The notes beneath the pieces were generated by a model that was not told where the DNA came from, searched no databases, and was given only the letters and a program-made list of their open reading frames with translations. Shown here piece by piece: positions 24,100 through 37,000 of a stretch of 64,000 nt of DNA (position 1 is its first letter; every line of letters begins with the position of its first letter). Made by a program: the position numbers and the translations under genes. This DNA is from Phycomyces blakesleeanus NRRL 1555(-) (taxonomy: Eukaryota; Mucoromycota; Mucoromycetes; Mucorales; Phycomycetaceae). The stretch covers positions 124,001-188,000 of the forward strand of contig NW_017265156.1 of NCBI RefSeq assembly GCF_001638985.1. Reading direction: 5' to 3'.

Positions 24100-25990
24100 A
24101 TAAATACGAATGTTCTATCTGAGCCTAATAGTCTGGACTTTCTTGCAGAAAATCGCTTTCCCTGGTATACTGAAAAAGCCACGCTTCCCCATCATCGCAC
24201 CACAAAGACAGTACCACCATATCTCTCAGAGAGTGTACCGTTCTGGGTCTATTTTGGTGAAGTGACATTAATTCTACCAATGGTGCTAATTTGGAATATC
24301 GTACATATAGTCCACATTTTGAGGTTTCTGTTACATACATAATGCAAAAGAAGGTCGACATAAAGACACGGGTGGGATTCTTCATGCAATATATCATAAT
24401 CAACCCATGTTATTCAGATTTTCCGTGTCACGGTAGGGAAAAAAAAAGGCTGATACAGTGGGAAAGTCTTTAATATAGATTACTAGTCTCTGGTGGGACG
24501 GAAATGCGTGGTGAAGCTTAAATGAGAAGTTTACCCAGCGAGCTTCAGGTGCAGAGACATAGTGGGAATCGAGAAGTTCTTGGACTTTATCGATATGCTC
24601 TTGTTGGACGGCTGTGGATCTAGCCTGCAATCTTGAAAATTGCACGGCTACCTTCCTTTTATGCATACTTGTAGAGGATCTTTACATAGGCAAAAGACCT
24701 CAATGTTAATATCTGAACTGTACTTTACGCATAGATAGTAGCTGTGTGATACTACTTATAGATTGACTTTTATTGCTCCTGTCACGCTCTGTTTTGATTT
24801 CACAATCTTTTGTTGGTTCAAATCGTATGCCTTTCTTTCTTTTTTATATCTTACACCTTTTCAAATTAACACTTGTTACATTCTCCAACACATATCTTCT
24901 ACAGGAAAAAAGATACCTTAAATATTTACAAATAACACATTAACAAAATCCTTTCTTAGCCCAACATTATCCTTATTCTTTTAAATTGTCGTCTAAGAAT
25001 AAACGTTTTACTAGTGAGCAATTTTATTCGCTTACTAAACTATAAAATGCTTAATCTAGTACTAGGCAATAAATCTTTTTTCTTTCTTTATTTCGATAAT
25101 ACTTCTTGTACCAGTCATTCTTCATACAACGTGCTGCTTTAGCTTCAGGACAGCAGTTGGCCTCTCCGCACGATATGTGCACCATGTAATGACGGATGAG
25201 TTCAAAGACTTTAACTCAAGAACAGGGCCTAGATATTCGGAAGATACTATGCTCTCCTCCATTGTTGGCAAATTTAACCGATTTGTCTGCTGCAGTTAAA
25301 GCCAAGAGGATATGGGCATGATGTAAACCACGCTTCTGGAACTCAATGGCATAGATGCATGTTACGATCTTACCCCAGAGATGCTTCGTTCACAGGTTTC
25401 CCATGAGTTCCTCAAGATTCATGTTGAACGCGCGGGAGCAGATCTCGGATACTCTCCCTAATACTCTGCTTACCGAACAGAACATTTATGTTTTCTGGCC
25501 AAGTGGGGTTTCAGGTAAAAGTTACAAAGAGATATGGCCTGCAAAAGTGATGCATAATACTTGTGGCGTCCTAGTATAATTAACTCATTAATTTTAGGCT
25601 GCCAATAAAAGATGAAAGCAGAATTACTAGAGGACTAACATTTGCCAAATCATTGCCATTGAAGTTGATTACATCCTAAATATCCCGATGTATAGGTCTG
25701 TGCGAAGACGTTCTTAGTTGAGGATGTCATAGGTTAGCCGGATATGCTCCATTTTAGCTTACATACCAACAATGTATTTCTGAAAAAATCGCCCAGAAAT
25801 ATGAAGATTGTTATTAAAGTTACTGCGGTATATTAGCCGACAGGAGGTATCACTGCCTAGCTGTAGCACGTTTTTTAGAAAAAGATTTAGACTCGATGGT
25901 GTAGTAATAATTATCGAAAGGAAAAATAAGTAGATTATGAAGAGCATCGTATGAGCAGTGATACTTTTTCTCTCTCTCATTCAAGTGTAA
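24100..25990 (-). pseudogene. Helitron Rep-domain remnant
   Basis: On the minus strand the blocks of a Helitron replication-initiator protein occur in the correct order but in shifting frames. They are GRFFQKYIVGM then AKMEHIRL (about 25730-25790), LVILLSSFIG (25600-25640), ICSRAFNMNLEELM (25400-25445), CIYAIEFQKRGLHHAHILL (about 25305-25360; HHAH is the HUH metal-binding motif), LHYMVHISCGEANC then KAARCMK (25115-25200), DINIEVFCLCKDPL (24670-24710), LLDSHYVSAPEAR then FKLHHAFP (24480-24570) and GRINVTSP (near 24270). Nonsense codons and frameshifts interrupt it, for example a TGA just upstream of the HUH block. Helitrons move by rolling-circle replication with a Rep/helicase protein. No helicase domain was found, and the ends (5' TC, 3' hairpin-CTRR) were not located. 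Confidence 0.8.
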
Positions 25991-26789
25991 CCGTCTGAGT
26001 GTGCAAGATCATGTCTCTAGATGTGCTGTCTTCAGCGTTCATTATTATAACTGTCACTTTCTCAGAAATTTGGTATATTATATCTTTGCTGATCTTGTGA
26101 CCCTTCAGTAACCAAGTATAAATAAGGGTATATTGCTGCTTTTTCTTTATTCGTTCGCGCTAACTTGGTCAACAGCCCAAAAAAGAGAGACTGAGAGATG
26201 TGACTCATTTAGAACTTATTAGCGGTGGATAATTGTATTGTCTTTGAACGAATCTGAGATTGGGAATCAAAGTTGGTAGATCTGAGAAAATTGAGGTTTT
26301 AATATATCTAATTTACCCATTTGCAACATTGGCTTAGTCCTGTGGCGAATTGAACAGTTGACCGAGAAACTGGGAACTCCCACATCTTGATTAGTGAGTT
26401 ATTGGATGCTTGTGGCTCGAAAATAGTTATTCCCAAAACAAACGAACAAACAAACTTGAACAGCGTTCTAAAGCAGTAGTCTTATCCATAGCAAGTGTTT
26501 CTTTTTCTTCTTTTTATTCTTCTTCAAGGATCAGATCAAAAACATTGGCATCTAAAGAAATGTTTATACAGACAAAACTCCAAACGAAAACAAAGTTAAA
26601 ATTAAAATTAGTGCCAGTAATTGATCAACTAATATAATTATTTATATATATACGAAAAAGTTAAGTACTTTCTCGTAATGAGTCAATTGAACTATTGAAT
26701 GATATATTATCCCCACTAATAGATACTATTACTATTACCCCTCGTAAAACATCGTTTGGCAGCATAAAAGAGCTTATTTCGCTTGCCTT
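25991..26789. other. Unassigned stretch next to the Helitron remnant
   Basis: This may include further N-terminal Helitron sequence, but no block could be matched. A plus-strand frame at 26410-26637 is Lys/Ser/Thr-rich without motifs. A GATGTGACTCATTT sequence near 26198 carries a TGACTCA heptamer without a gene next to it. Confidence 0.3.
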
Positions 26790-27157
26790 GAGATATATAC
26801 AAAGCTAAAGTGAAGTACTGCCAAAGGTTCAAGAGGCAGAATACATTTGATATATGGATATTACTGGTAAAAAGAAAAATTGTATAAAGTATAGCAAATT
26901 TGGCAAGATTTATGACCATCTGTTTTTATGTTTCTTTTGTGATGGTGAGACAATTATTACATGGATATAATGAAGAGTTAATTCGAAAACGATGTATAAC
27001 TAAAAAATAAAATAAAATAAAATAAAAATATGTGAACTAATGTATTCTAGCTATTGAAAATACAGTAGAAATAGACAAGCCTTTGCTTTTAAAAGAAGAG
27101 GAACTTACATCAGAGAACATTGAACCAGACCCTAAAAAGAAAGACTGTGCTATTTAA
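26790..27157 (+). pseudogene. Possible membrane-protein gene tail, disrupted
   Basis: One plus-strand frame reads YCQRFKRQNTFDIWILLVKR, a TAA, then SIANLARFMTICFYVSFVMV and RQLLHGYNEELIRKR. A GT..AG intron (about 26992-27050, with ACTAAT before the acceptor) joins it in frame to an acidic tail, LLKEEELTSENIEP, ending KKKDCAI and TAA at 27155-27157. The sequence suggests one or two membrane helices and a cytosolic tail. At least one in-frame stop interrupts it, and no start exon could be placed, so it is either a decayed gene or one whose exons I have mis-cut. I do not recognise the family. Confidence 0.25.
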
Positions 27158-28588
27158 CTATGATCGTACCATACTTTCTGATACTAAGCTGGCATATTAT
27201 ATAAAGTGAAAAATTATAGAGATACGCCCAAAGATACACACACATACATAGAGAGAGAATGAAGAAGAGAGGAAAAACTGTCAATAAATAAGATTGTTAT
27301 CTACCAAATATAACATTATGAATAACATTTGATATTTGAGTAAGTAGTTTTTTTTTCTCTTGTAAAAAGAATTGATTGATTGGTAATTAGTATTATATGT
27401 ATTGTGCATGATCTTTTTTTTTTGGTATCTGTCACACTTTATTTTATCTTCATTTGTTGTCTTGTTTGTCGAGACTTAAACTTTTTGATTTGTTTCTTCC
27501 GACACATACACACAAAACAGTTGGTCTTTAACAACCATCGAAGGTTTCTTTAGTATAACTGTTTATATGATAATGATAGCAATAATGTATTACAATTGTT
27601 TTTGGGGCCAAGTGAACTGTTATTAATGCAAATGCTTGTCTAGGTAATGAGCTTCCAGTTCTATACCGCACAGACTCTCTTGTAGATTCCAAGAAGTCTT
27701 CCATAACACAAACACACGCATATAGATATGTCTTAAATTGGGTCTGTGATAGCATGTTGTCATAATGTGGCAAATATTAAGTGATATTCTTAATTAAAAG
27801 AGAAGAAATGAATTTTGATGAGCGTTTCTATTAAATCCATATATATATAATCATTATCATTTTCACAAGATATTTTCATTATTGTTCCTATAATCCCTAA
27901 ATTAAGCCTTTATTTAACAAGACTGTTTTTTTTTGGTTCTTCATCCACGAGTGATACTTTAAACTCAGGGAGTTTTTCTTTAGTTCTTTTTTTTTTCGAA
28001 ATATAAAGTACAAAATACAAGTACTATGATAATACTAGTAATAATGCCAATTGCTCTTGTGTAAGTCTTCTCATTGATAATTGGTAATTGGCGAATGACA
28101 GAGAAGAAATGCGCTAAGAAGTTATGAAAGAGATTTAGAAAATGTACCTGAATTACAACACTAGTTTTGCTTAAATATCTATGGCGCTCGAATATTCAAA
28201 TACTCAGAAAATGATTGCACCACATCAATATCATTCTGAAACATATATATATATATATTAAAGAAAAAAAACATATTCGCTCTTTTGATGCTTAGAGATA
28301 AATTATATCAGTCCACACAGCAGTAAATAGTCTGAACCGTTATTTAAAGCTAATTCTTCTTTACAACACACGAACGTGCATTGCTATATTGTACTCTAAC
28401 TGTGTGAAACAGAATATTTACACCAACAGATGCTTACTATATGTATTACAGACAATTTGTGACCACAATTACCCTAGCTAATGCACGTGAGGATATCCTA
28501 ACAAAAAAAAGCTTTATATAAATGGAAGAACAGAAAAAGACAAAGATTGGGAAAAATTTATATCCACTTTACACACTTCTTTGACACA
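27158..28588. other. Intergenic, no gene seen
   Basis: AT-rich DNA with poly-T and AT tracts. The minus frame at 27528-27773 has no recognisable feature. Confidence 0.5.
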
Positions 28589-30011
28589 ATGTTTAACAAA
28601 CGCACTGCTACCTGGTTTGGCATCGGCATTCTCGGACTCGCCATTCACCATCTCAGTAAGCGATGAGCATACTATTACACAAAGAAGCCAAGCACTAATA
28701 TGTCAACACAGGCCCTGTTATACCACTCTTGGGAGTTGGTGTCAGTGTTCCTTCCATCGGAAGCGAAGGATGTGTCCATATCACAGGCAAGTGTTTTTTT
28801 TTTGGTTTATTTAATATGACCAGCACAGCTAACCTAGTGAAGCACTCCAGGTCCTTCTGACTACCAGTTTTGTGAAGATTCGGCCCGTTCAACCACAGAA
28901 AAAGGTGTCACCTACTCAGCATGCGATCCTATAAGAGATATAATGAACCCAGTCATGGACTTTGAGGTTCTTCATGATTTATCAGAAGCAAAGACTGGTG
29001 CTATCTGGAGAATAAACTACACAAGTGTAAGTGACATTTGGATATCAATGGATAGTATGCTATGAACATTATTTAATGAATTAATGAATTAATGAATTAA
29101 CTTGATGTGATTAGGAAAATCCTCAACCAGAGAAATTAACCGTACGTGGATCACCTCCAGTCTCATTGGATTTCCATCCTCTTGGTCTCGCCATTGATTT
29201 CAATCAAGAAAACCAAAAGTCTCTAATCTTAACTGCAAATCTTCCTATTCTTGGCGGTCTTGCTGGAGTGGAGATTTTCGGTCTCGAAGAAAACGCTGAA
29301 GATGGGTCCAAAGAACTTGTCTATATCCGTAGCATTAACAATCCACTCTTGAACGCACCCAACAACATCCACATCATTCACGACCCTCGATTCCGTGGTT
29401 CGGATGGTGTCCCATCCTTCTATATCAGCAACGATCACTATTATACTCACGATCTCATGAAAGTCTTGGAAAACTATCTGCTACTACCCGTATCAACTGT
29501 CTTCTTCTACGATGCACGAACCGATACCCTTAAACCTGTTATCAAAGACCTTATTTTCGCAAATGGTGTTACAGGAGATGAGACCTCGCTTTTTGTGGCA
29601 GAGACAAATAGAATGGTCGTAAGACAGTACGAGATTAGGATCAAGGAGGATAAGGATAACGAGGGATCCGCCCCAACAATTTCTCTTCAATATGTTACAA
29701 AAAAATCATTCCCCATGGCAGTAGATAACCTGTCTTATGATTCATCTATAAAGGAAGTCATTGTGGCTGGTCATCCAAAGGGACTCCAATTTCTTCAGTA
29801 TACCTTTAGTGAAAACAAAGAAAACATGACTGTGCCTCCATCTCTTGTTATGTCGTGGGATGTTCAGAGCGGCAACGTAAAGAAGCTTTTCAGCGATGAT
29901 GGAACCGTCTACGGCACTTCTACTACTGCTTTACGTGATAGTGAATCAGAAACCTTGTTTATTTCAGGCTTATTAAATCGCGGTGTATTGGTATGTCCTC
30001 TAAAGGAATAA
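28589..30011 (+). CDS. Paraoxonase-like calcium-dependent esterase
   Basis: Four exons (28589-28655, 28712-28786, 28851-29026, 29115-30011) give 404 residues; animal paraoxonases have about 355. The N-terminus starts with a short basic stretch and a hydrophobic helix (TWFGIGILGLAIHHL), probably a signal anchor, as in PON proteins. The six-bladed propeller blocks are visible: LDFHPLGLAIDF, LIFANGVTGDETSLFVAETN (the Asn of FANG is a calcium ligand in the family), MAVDNLSYD (the Asp-Asn pair), VIVAGHPKG and the closing LFISGLLNRGVLVCPL. Such enzymes hydrolyse lactones and aryl esters in secretory or membrane compartments; the substrate here is unknown. Intron 2 appears to use a GC donor (ACAG|GCAAGTG at 28787). 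The start ATG at 28589 is the first that keeps the anchor helix. Confidence 0.85.
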
Positions 30012-31561
30012 GGTACACGGCGACTCTTTTTTTTCCCAATATAGAAAAATGCTTAGCCATCAAACCACCAGCCATTTCTTCAGTATCCTCCACCTCATCC
30101 CATACTTATGTTTCCTTTTCGCAATCACCTGGTTTTCATATCACATGAATATACGTTTAGCTACTTCAAAATAAAATCATTTAAATCTGTTTTATTTTAC
30201 TTTGTCTCTCTTATTCTACCATCAAGCAAGTCTTGCTTATACAATTTTTTTTCAAAAGGGTAGAGAAATAGGACATCTTTATGTTTCTGTTTCAACAGGA
30301 TCATAATATATATATAAAAAGATGAAATACGTTACACTTTCTGAGTGTACATACATACATACATGGCGGCATGCATCAAATAAAATACCCAAAGGAGAGA
30401 TCAGCAATTTTACGAGGACGGCATTTTCAGGATGTGTCACTACCTGTCTTTTGCCGGACCAATTTATTACTTTGCTCATTGCAGATTAGCAATTAAAAAT
30501 TATGATGTTAATAAGTACTTTCTATAAATCACTTCAATATGAATCTTATCAATAAAAAATTATATTTTTCAATGGAAAGGAGTATTTTTTTCTCCCAAGA
30601 ATCTCTTCCTGTCTCACCAGTGAAAGATTGCAGTGGTACTACGATGGTATTTGCAAATATTCAAGAGTTTGCGCTTGTAATTAGAGAAAGTAAACCAACT
30701 CGAGTGTACTTGAAATATGCCATAAGGGAAGGGCACGACGTTTCCTGTTGGAATATGGTGCCTCGAAGTAACATGTTTGATAACTATTTTATTCTTTTCT
30801 ATATATCAGTCAATCCATTACAGGTAGTATAAAACGTCAAGTATAGCATTACATATTTAAGAGACTGCCTTGTATTAAAGTATCTTTATTATGGGGGGTA
30901 CTCAGCCAAATTGATGGATCAAATTCTTGTGTGCATATTAGCCAATGATATCAATTTGTAGTTAAGGACACCAAAAGACAAAAGTACAAGTTTCGTACAA
31001 AATTCATATATTTTTATAGCATTTATAGCATTTATAGAATCAATGTCAAGTAGCCTTTATATATATTATAGATCATAATGCGCCTGACAAAGTTACTTAT
31101 GCATAAAAACAACATTTTGTTGACTGGTCTGGATTTATAAGTAATTTTCTGTCTTTAATTTGCCATTTTTATCAAAACGATCCATTTTTTTAAAAGTTTT
31201 TTTTTTACTTCAGTAGTGAATTATATAGATTTCTCACACAGCATAACTTTACGATGCTTCTGATATTTTGATGTTGCAGTTATATATCCGCTAAAGTAAA
31301 TAAATATAAAACCTTGTTTTCTACAGATCTATTGAGTTCTGTAATCAGAATATATAATTTGAGCACAAGCACATCACATCAATCAAAGTTAAAAAGAAAT
31401 AAGGCTGTGGTAGATTACAAAGAGCGTAACTATTATATATGGAATTATTATATTTTAAAGTATAAGTGTGGAAAAGGAATAAATATATGTATATGAGGGT
31501 ATATGTACATACGGAAAGATTATATCAGTTTTATAAAGAAAGGTTTGTATATTAGGCTTGT
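30012..31561. other. Intergenic between esterase and permease genes
   Basis: A plus-strand frame at 30539-30832 encodes 97 residues from an ATG near 30539, including a basic segment (RESKPTRVYLKYAIREGHD). It has no clear family; a decayed transposon zinc-finger start is possible but unproven. The rest is AT-rich. Confidence 0.35.
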
Positions 31562-33838
31562 CTAGCCTGCCTTTACAGAGTAGTCGTCCTCTTCCAGGAT
31601 GACCTCCTCTCCGTCTACCACACGCACAGGACCAGTAAACCATTTGCGTCCCCAGATCATGTAATATCCGGTAGAAAATGCCATGATGACAACAAAAGGA
31701 ATAACGGCATAATTCATGTTGTCTGCAGTAACTGGTGCCTCTGTGGGACAGATGAAGAGGGCACAAGTAAATAGAAGCCAAGCAGATGATATATATCCAA
31801 TTACAATACTAAAGCGTCCCAAGTGCCAAGGTCCTAAGATAAGATAAAAAAGAATGTTACGATTTTCTGGTACAAATTTATAACCACGGCAACAACGACA
31901 ACAAACACTGACTGAATAACTAACCTGGAGTAAATTTTGTGCGCGACACAGTGATACGTAAAACGATAGGGATAAGATAAGACATCTGGGCACCGATTGT
32001 GTTTAGAGACACAATGGCTTCAAATGCCGTGTCGTTGATGATATACAAGAGTCCGACAATACCCGCAACAACAATATTGAACCAGACAGCAATAACCGGA
32101 CTCTTGGTTTTTGGGTTGAGCGTGTGCAGCTGTTTGGAGAACGGCATGGCTCCATCTCTGGCAAATGCATACACCATGCGGGAACTTCCGAGGGTCAACG
32201 CTGATCCACAAAAGAAAATACTAAGCATTACAAAAATCAAGAAAACCATTGTCCACGCAGGTCCTACACCGTCGTAAAACACCTGGATCATCTGAGGCTG
32301 GATAGCTCCATCAGATACAATCTGACCCATAAAGTCTGTGACCATAAAGCTAATAGCAACCAGAAAAATAAGACCAGAAAATGCATTGGCAGCGACCGCA
32401 ACAAGAATAGCGTATGGAGATCCAGTTTGAGAATTTTTGGTTTCTAATAGTAAAAAAAAAAGGGGAATAAATACAAGTTAAATATTAAGCTTTGATGTTG
32501 TTCCAACGCATTTATGTAAATAGCATACCTTCACTCATGTGGGCTGCACTATCGTATCCAGAAAGTGTGTACTGAGACTGTAGAATGACTAGCAAGAATG
32601 CATAACCATCGCTCGAAAATCCAGATCCGTTAAAGAATTGGGTAAACTATATTGATATATATATATTAACATCTGGATATAATACATAATTGTATAATAT
32701 TCTTACCACAAAATCTCCAGTGGATAGTGGTCTTGTAATAGACAAGCCGACCACAACGATAAAGATAATTCCCAGCATATTGAGCCAGACTATAGTAATA
32801 GAGACACCATCAATAAAGCTCCTTTAATCCATAATTTTCTATTTTCTTTCTTTACTTACAAGCAGCTTGGTTCATTATACCGTTTAGGTTTACAGCAACG
32901 GAATTGATAACACCGTGCAAAAGTAGAATTCCAACAAAAATACCGTACTGCATGTAGACTGACGTATCTACTTCTGGGCTCCTAAGAAAAAAGAAGAAAA
33001 ATAACAATAATGGAGACAATAAGAATCCAAACATTTGAAAAATATTGAGGCTATCATTACCAGATATTAATAATACCGGCAACAAATTGAGCAAGTCCAA
33101 GATCAATGGATGTGATTCCAACTAAAGTTTATTATTATTATTATTATTAACAGATTGCCAGACAGAGTCAAGACTTGATTGTATAACTATTACTTACATG
33201 CAAACCCAATCCAATTACACCATCCTGTAAGCCAGCAAGCCAAAGGAACCCACTCTGATGTTGAGAGACGTGATACCCAGAAATAGAGACCTTTTGTAAT
33301 AAATCCATGTCAATATCATTATTTTCCAAGGATTACTTATAAATATAAATATAAATATGTCGAACTAACCTCCTGTGGTGGGATATGCACTACAGATCTC
33401 AGCTAATGACATGGCAATCAACAAGGTAAAGAAACTAGTAATGATCCAACCCCAGATAACACCCATAGATCCAGCATCCATCATAGCATCACCCCACATC
33501 TTGATTATCGATTTGTTAGTTTTTATGTGTGCATCGTTCTTTAATAAGCTAATTTATTTCTTTAAAGAAAACTTACAGGTGTGAGACCAGATAATACAGA
33601 GCAACATGAAAACGCAATGGCAAAATTTGAGAAGGCAGACATTGAACGGCTTAAATCCTAGGGAATATATGTTTTCATTTGTTGATAATATTGTTGGTGT
33701 ACAAGTATTTGATAAATACGATATGCGTACCTGTTTGTAGCCCAGAGAATGTAATAGGAGCTCGTCTGCGTCCATAGTGTGCGAGGGTGCCTCCTCGATG
33801 TGTCCCGCAGACAACTTTTTCTCGTCTGTAGATTGCAT
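31562..33838 (-). CDS. ACT-family amino acid/GABA/choline permease, frameshifted in exon 4
   Basis: Ten exons: 33731-33838, 33577-33657, 33370-33499, 33198-33291, 33061-33121, 32860-32981, 32707-32789, 32529-32646, 31925-32443, 31562-31833. Without the defect they would encode 528 residues. Family blocks include MWGDAMMDAGSMGVIWGW, LAEICSAYPTTGG, YTLSGYDSAAHMSE, SSRMVYAFARDGAMPFS and the C-terminal FICPTEAPVTADNMNYAV. About 12 membrane helices are expected, which fits APC-superfamily fungal GABA, choline or amino-acid transporters of the plasma membrane or vacuole; substrate cannot be told. Exon 4 is 94 nt, against 93 nt in the paralogue at 50879-53115. The extra G (run at about 33239-33242) shifts frame to a stop within ten codons. 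It is either a true disabling mutation or a sequencing error. Two GATAAG sites lie upstream. Confidence 0.88.
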
Positions 33839-33985
33839 TGCGAGTAAATAGCAAGTCTTTGGTTTGAAATTCTGCTTGAAAGGTAAAAGAAACAAAAAAA
33901 AAGTACAAAGCTGCAATAAAGAGTCAGATCAAACAGGAAGCTGTATTTATGCAATAGAATTGCACAACAATTATACTTCAAGGAG

Positions 33986-34006
33986 GATAAGAAAATCCAA
34001 GATAAG
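33986..34006 (+). promoter_or_regulatory. Two GATAAG motifs upstream of the permease
   Basis: GATAAG occurs at 33986-33991 and 34001-34006, about 150-170 bp before the permease start codon. Paired sites of this kind are bound by AreA/Nit2/Gln3-type GATA factors that switch on nitrogen-source uptake. The motif is short and could occur by chance, so function is inference from position. Confidence 0.35.
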
Positions 34007-34049
34007 ACATATATGTATGGCGCAATCGGAGATAACTATTAATGTATAA

Positions 34050-37000
34050 GGGTATTTTTTTCAAAAGTATACAGCTTTTGTGAAAATCAGGTTAAGAAAA
34101 ATCCAGTGAACACAATTGTATACAAGTCTATGCTAAATAATTGTTTTTGCTAGATTGATACTAGTAGCTATAGATAAAGGATTTTGCACCTTCAAAATTA
34201 GGATGCTCTTGTAGGTTTATGAAAATGAGCTTGTTGAAAACATTGAACCACTTTGGATGTCTCCAATAGACTGTATTTGAATATTGTAAACCTAAAAAGA
34301 AATGTTATGTGATCATGAAAGTAGCCAGACTTGAGGTTCAGAGCCTTTCTCTTATAGCTAGCAAAGATCAAATAATGTTTTTATATAAAGAAAGAATATC
34401 ACAGAAGAAATTGAAACAAATCCAAGAAATTTAATATTTATACCATAGTACCCCATATGATAAACCGAGACATCGTTTACTTGATGATAGTTTTAACTCT
34501 TGTTTGACTATGTTTGGCAGCACCAGAGTCAAACTTGTTGTCTGACATTGTTATCTCAAGAACTGATTCTAACCTGCAGTAATGATTACAAGATAAACGA
34601 AATTCACATAACGGCATTGATACGCTCTCGTATCAACACTATTGTCGGATCCAAGTGCCACTATCTTTTAAAGTCTTGTGTTCAAATATCTTCATTGGCC
34701 ATGGAACGAGTCAAATTTGTCAGCGTTGGAAATTGATTGGCTGTTAGAATTTTTACTAATTCTTATTTTGGCATCACTTTGCCTAGCATCAATTAGCGAA
34801 TACTTGGCTTCATGACAAATACCCTTTTTTTTTGTGTTATTCTTCCAGTAAACCTCATGTTCGATCTATACGTAAAAAAATCTAAAGCCTATAATTTACA
34901 AATAACGCTTACAGCTTAAATATCCAGGGATTCTATACATGTAATTGTTTATTTAATGTAAGCTGGTAGATGATCTTAAAGTGCTTCATATACAAGCTAA
35001 AGATGTGGCTATAGATGTTACACTAGTGATAAAGGACTACACACTAGAGATATTTAGGTTAAAACATGGAATACGATATATATATATATATATATATAAA
35101 TTTTGGAAACATTAAAATTTTGTACTTGTGAAATGAAATAAAATAAAAAGCAAATATACTTTACGTAGTATCCAGATCAGTATATTCATGCTTGTTATTT
35201 ATCTGCTTCTCGTCCAGCTCCAGCTTTAACTAGGCTTGTCTTTCTTGACTAAATTATTGACTAGAAGGCCATAAAAAGTTATAAATATCATATTAGTAGC
35301 CATATATATAGTATGTCTATGTGAGCTTATATATTCCAATACATTCTCTTGATCTATTCGTATTATCTTTTGTAATCAACACAGTAAAGTATGTTTAGTA
35401 TAAAGCCTGCCTGATATTTGACTAGCAAATTGGATTTAAATGCGTAATAGAGAAGCTTCCTTTGAAAACTTCAAATGTCACGACCAAGAAATCTTCCATA
35501 GCTTACATTGCATGGTGAAATCCTTCCGCCTGTTGAGCACTTTATTTACCTGGCTGTCTCATTTTACAACAAGAATACGTACAGCAAATCAATTGTATCT
35601 CACCGTGAGTCTAGCTTTTTTTTTGGCTACTATGACTATTTTGGACTATGTTGGTGAAGTTACAGACATATACCAATAGCCACCAGAAAAAAAAACAAAT
35701 CCTAACAATTCAAAGGTACAACCTCTTTAAGAGCATCTTCAGCTAGAACTTTTAAATCCCTGTCAAATTTAGCAGTTAGATAAAATTTAGGGCCCTTTTT
35801 TTTCATAAAATAAAATAAAATAAAAGGAACTGCTGGGAGGATAACTTTTAGCTAAAAGTCCAAATGCGGGATAAAAGTCGGGATAAAAGTTACTGCTGAA
35901 GATGCTCTGAGACTCTTTAGCCTCGACTTTTTCAACTTGGAAGAATAAATAATACATCTACACTTCTTATTTGCTTAAATAGGCGAGACTAATGACTAAA
36001 TATTGAAACCCCATTAGCTTAGAAGAACGTTGCCAGGTGGCAAATTTATCTATGATTGTTTCCAGGCCACTGGTTTAAATATCCTCCTATTTCTTACAGT
36101 GCTGGCCAAGAATTTCAGGATCATCGACCATAAGAGCACAACGTTTCAAAAATGGGAGCCGGCGTCTTCTGTTAAGCCGTAGCATTTTGAAGCAGTATTC
36201 TAGATAGCTATTTTATTACAAGCAGACACACACACACATTTATATATAGCAGAATGTATACTAGTAGTGTCAAACTGTATGTATAAAATTATATAATCAA
36301 AATGGTGACTTTTATACTTGGCCAAAGACATTTTTCTACCTTGTATTAAAGAAGATGTGTATTTATAGCAATTTAGTCTGAAATTGTAGATGTCCATACC
36401 CCTTTTACTATATTGAGCTTTCGGTGTAATGAATCGGGCTAGAAGAGGGTTGCGAGTTACTGCTACAAAGTGGTTTGAGATGGGGACAAAGAAGTATATC
36501 AACAAACAGGGTTAATGATCCGGACTATTAATAAGTTTCATTTTTTTGGTAGACTTGGCTTACACCACAGCTCATTACCATAGGCGTGGTTAACATGAAT
36601 ACATATAAAATTTTAAATAAAGTTTTACCGATGTAGAGAAATTCTACATCCAAAAAAAAAAAATATGGTAAATGTCTACAAGTCTACACACCATCTCTTT
36701 ATTCATTAAATTAGCTTCATTAAAATAATAATAATAATTATGGATAGTTAGGGACTAGATACAATCTTTAGACTTTGCATAATACGTATCATATAGGCGG
36801 TCTGGTAAACTCGAAACGTCGGCTTCCATCAAAAAATACCGTGCACCTAGGATTAGCGATCTTTGGTAATACATTCCTACTTAATGAGTACGTCAAGACT
36901 AGCTATGGTATATAGATTATGAGAGCGTGTTTTGGTCTAGACAAAATTAAAGTCAAAATTAACATCCCAGGTAGAGACTTCAACTATATAACAGCATTTC

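Noticed and set aside
36090..36200. CAGTGCTGGCCAAGAATTTC, like a Tc1-type end
   Set aside because: No inverted partner and no transposase text were found within reach, so it is noted only inside the regional entry.
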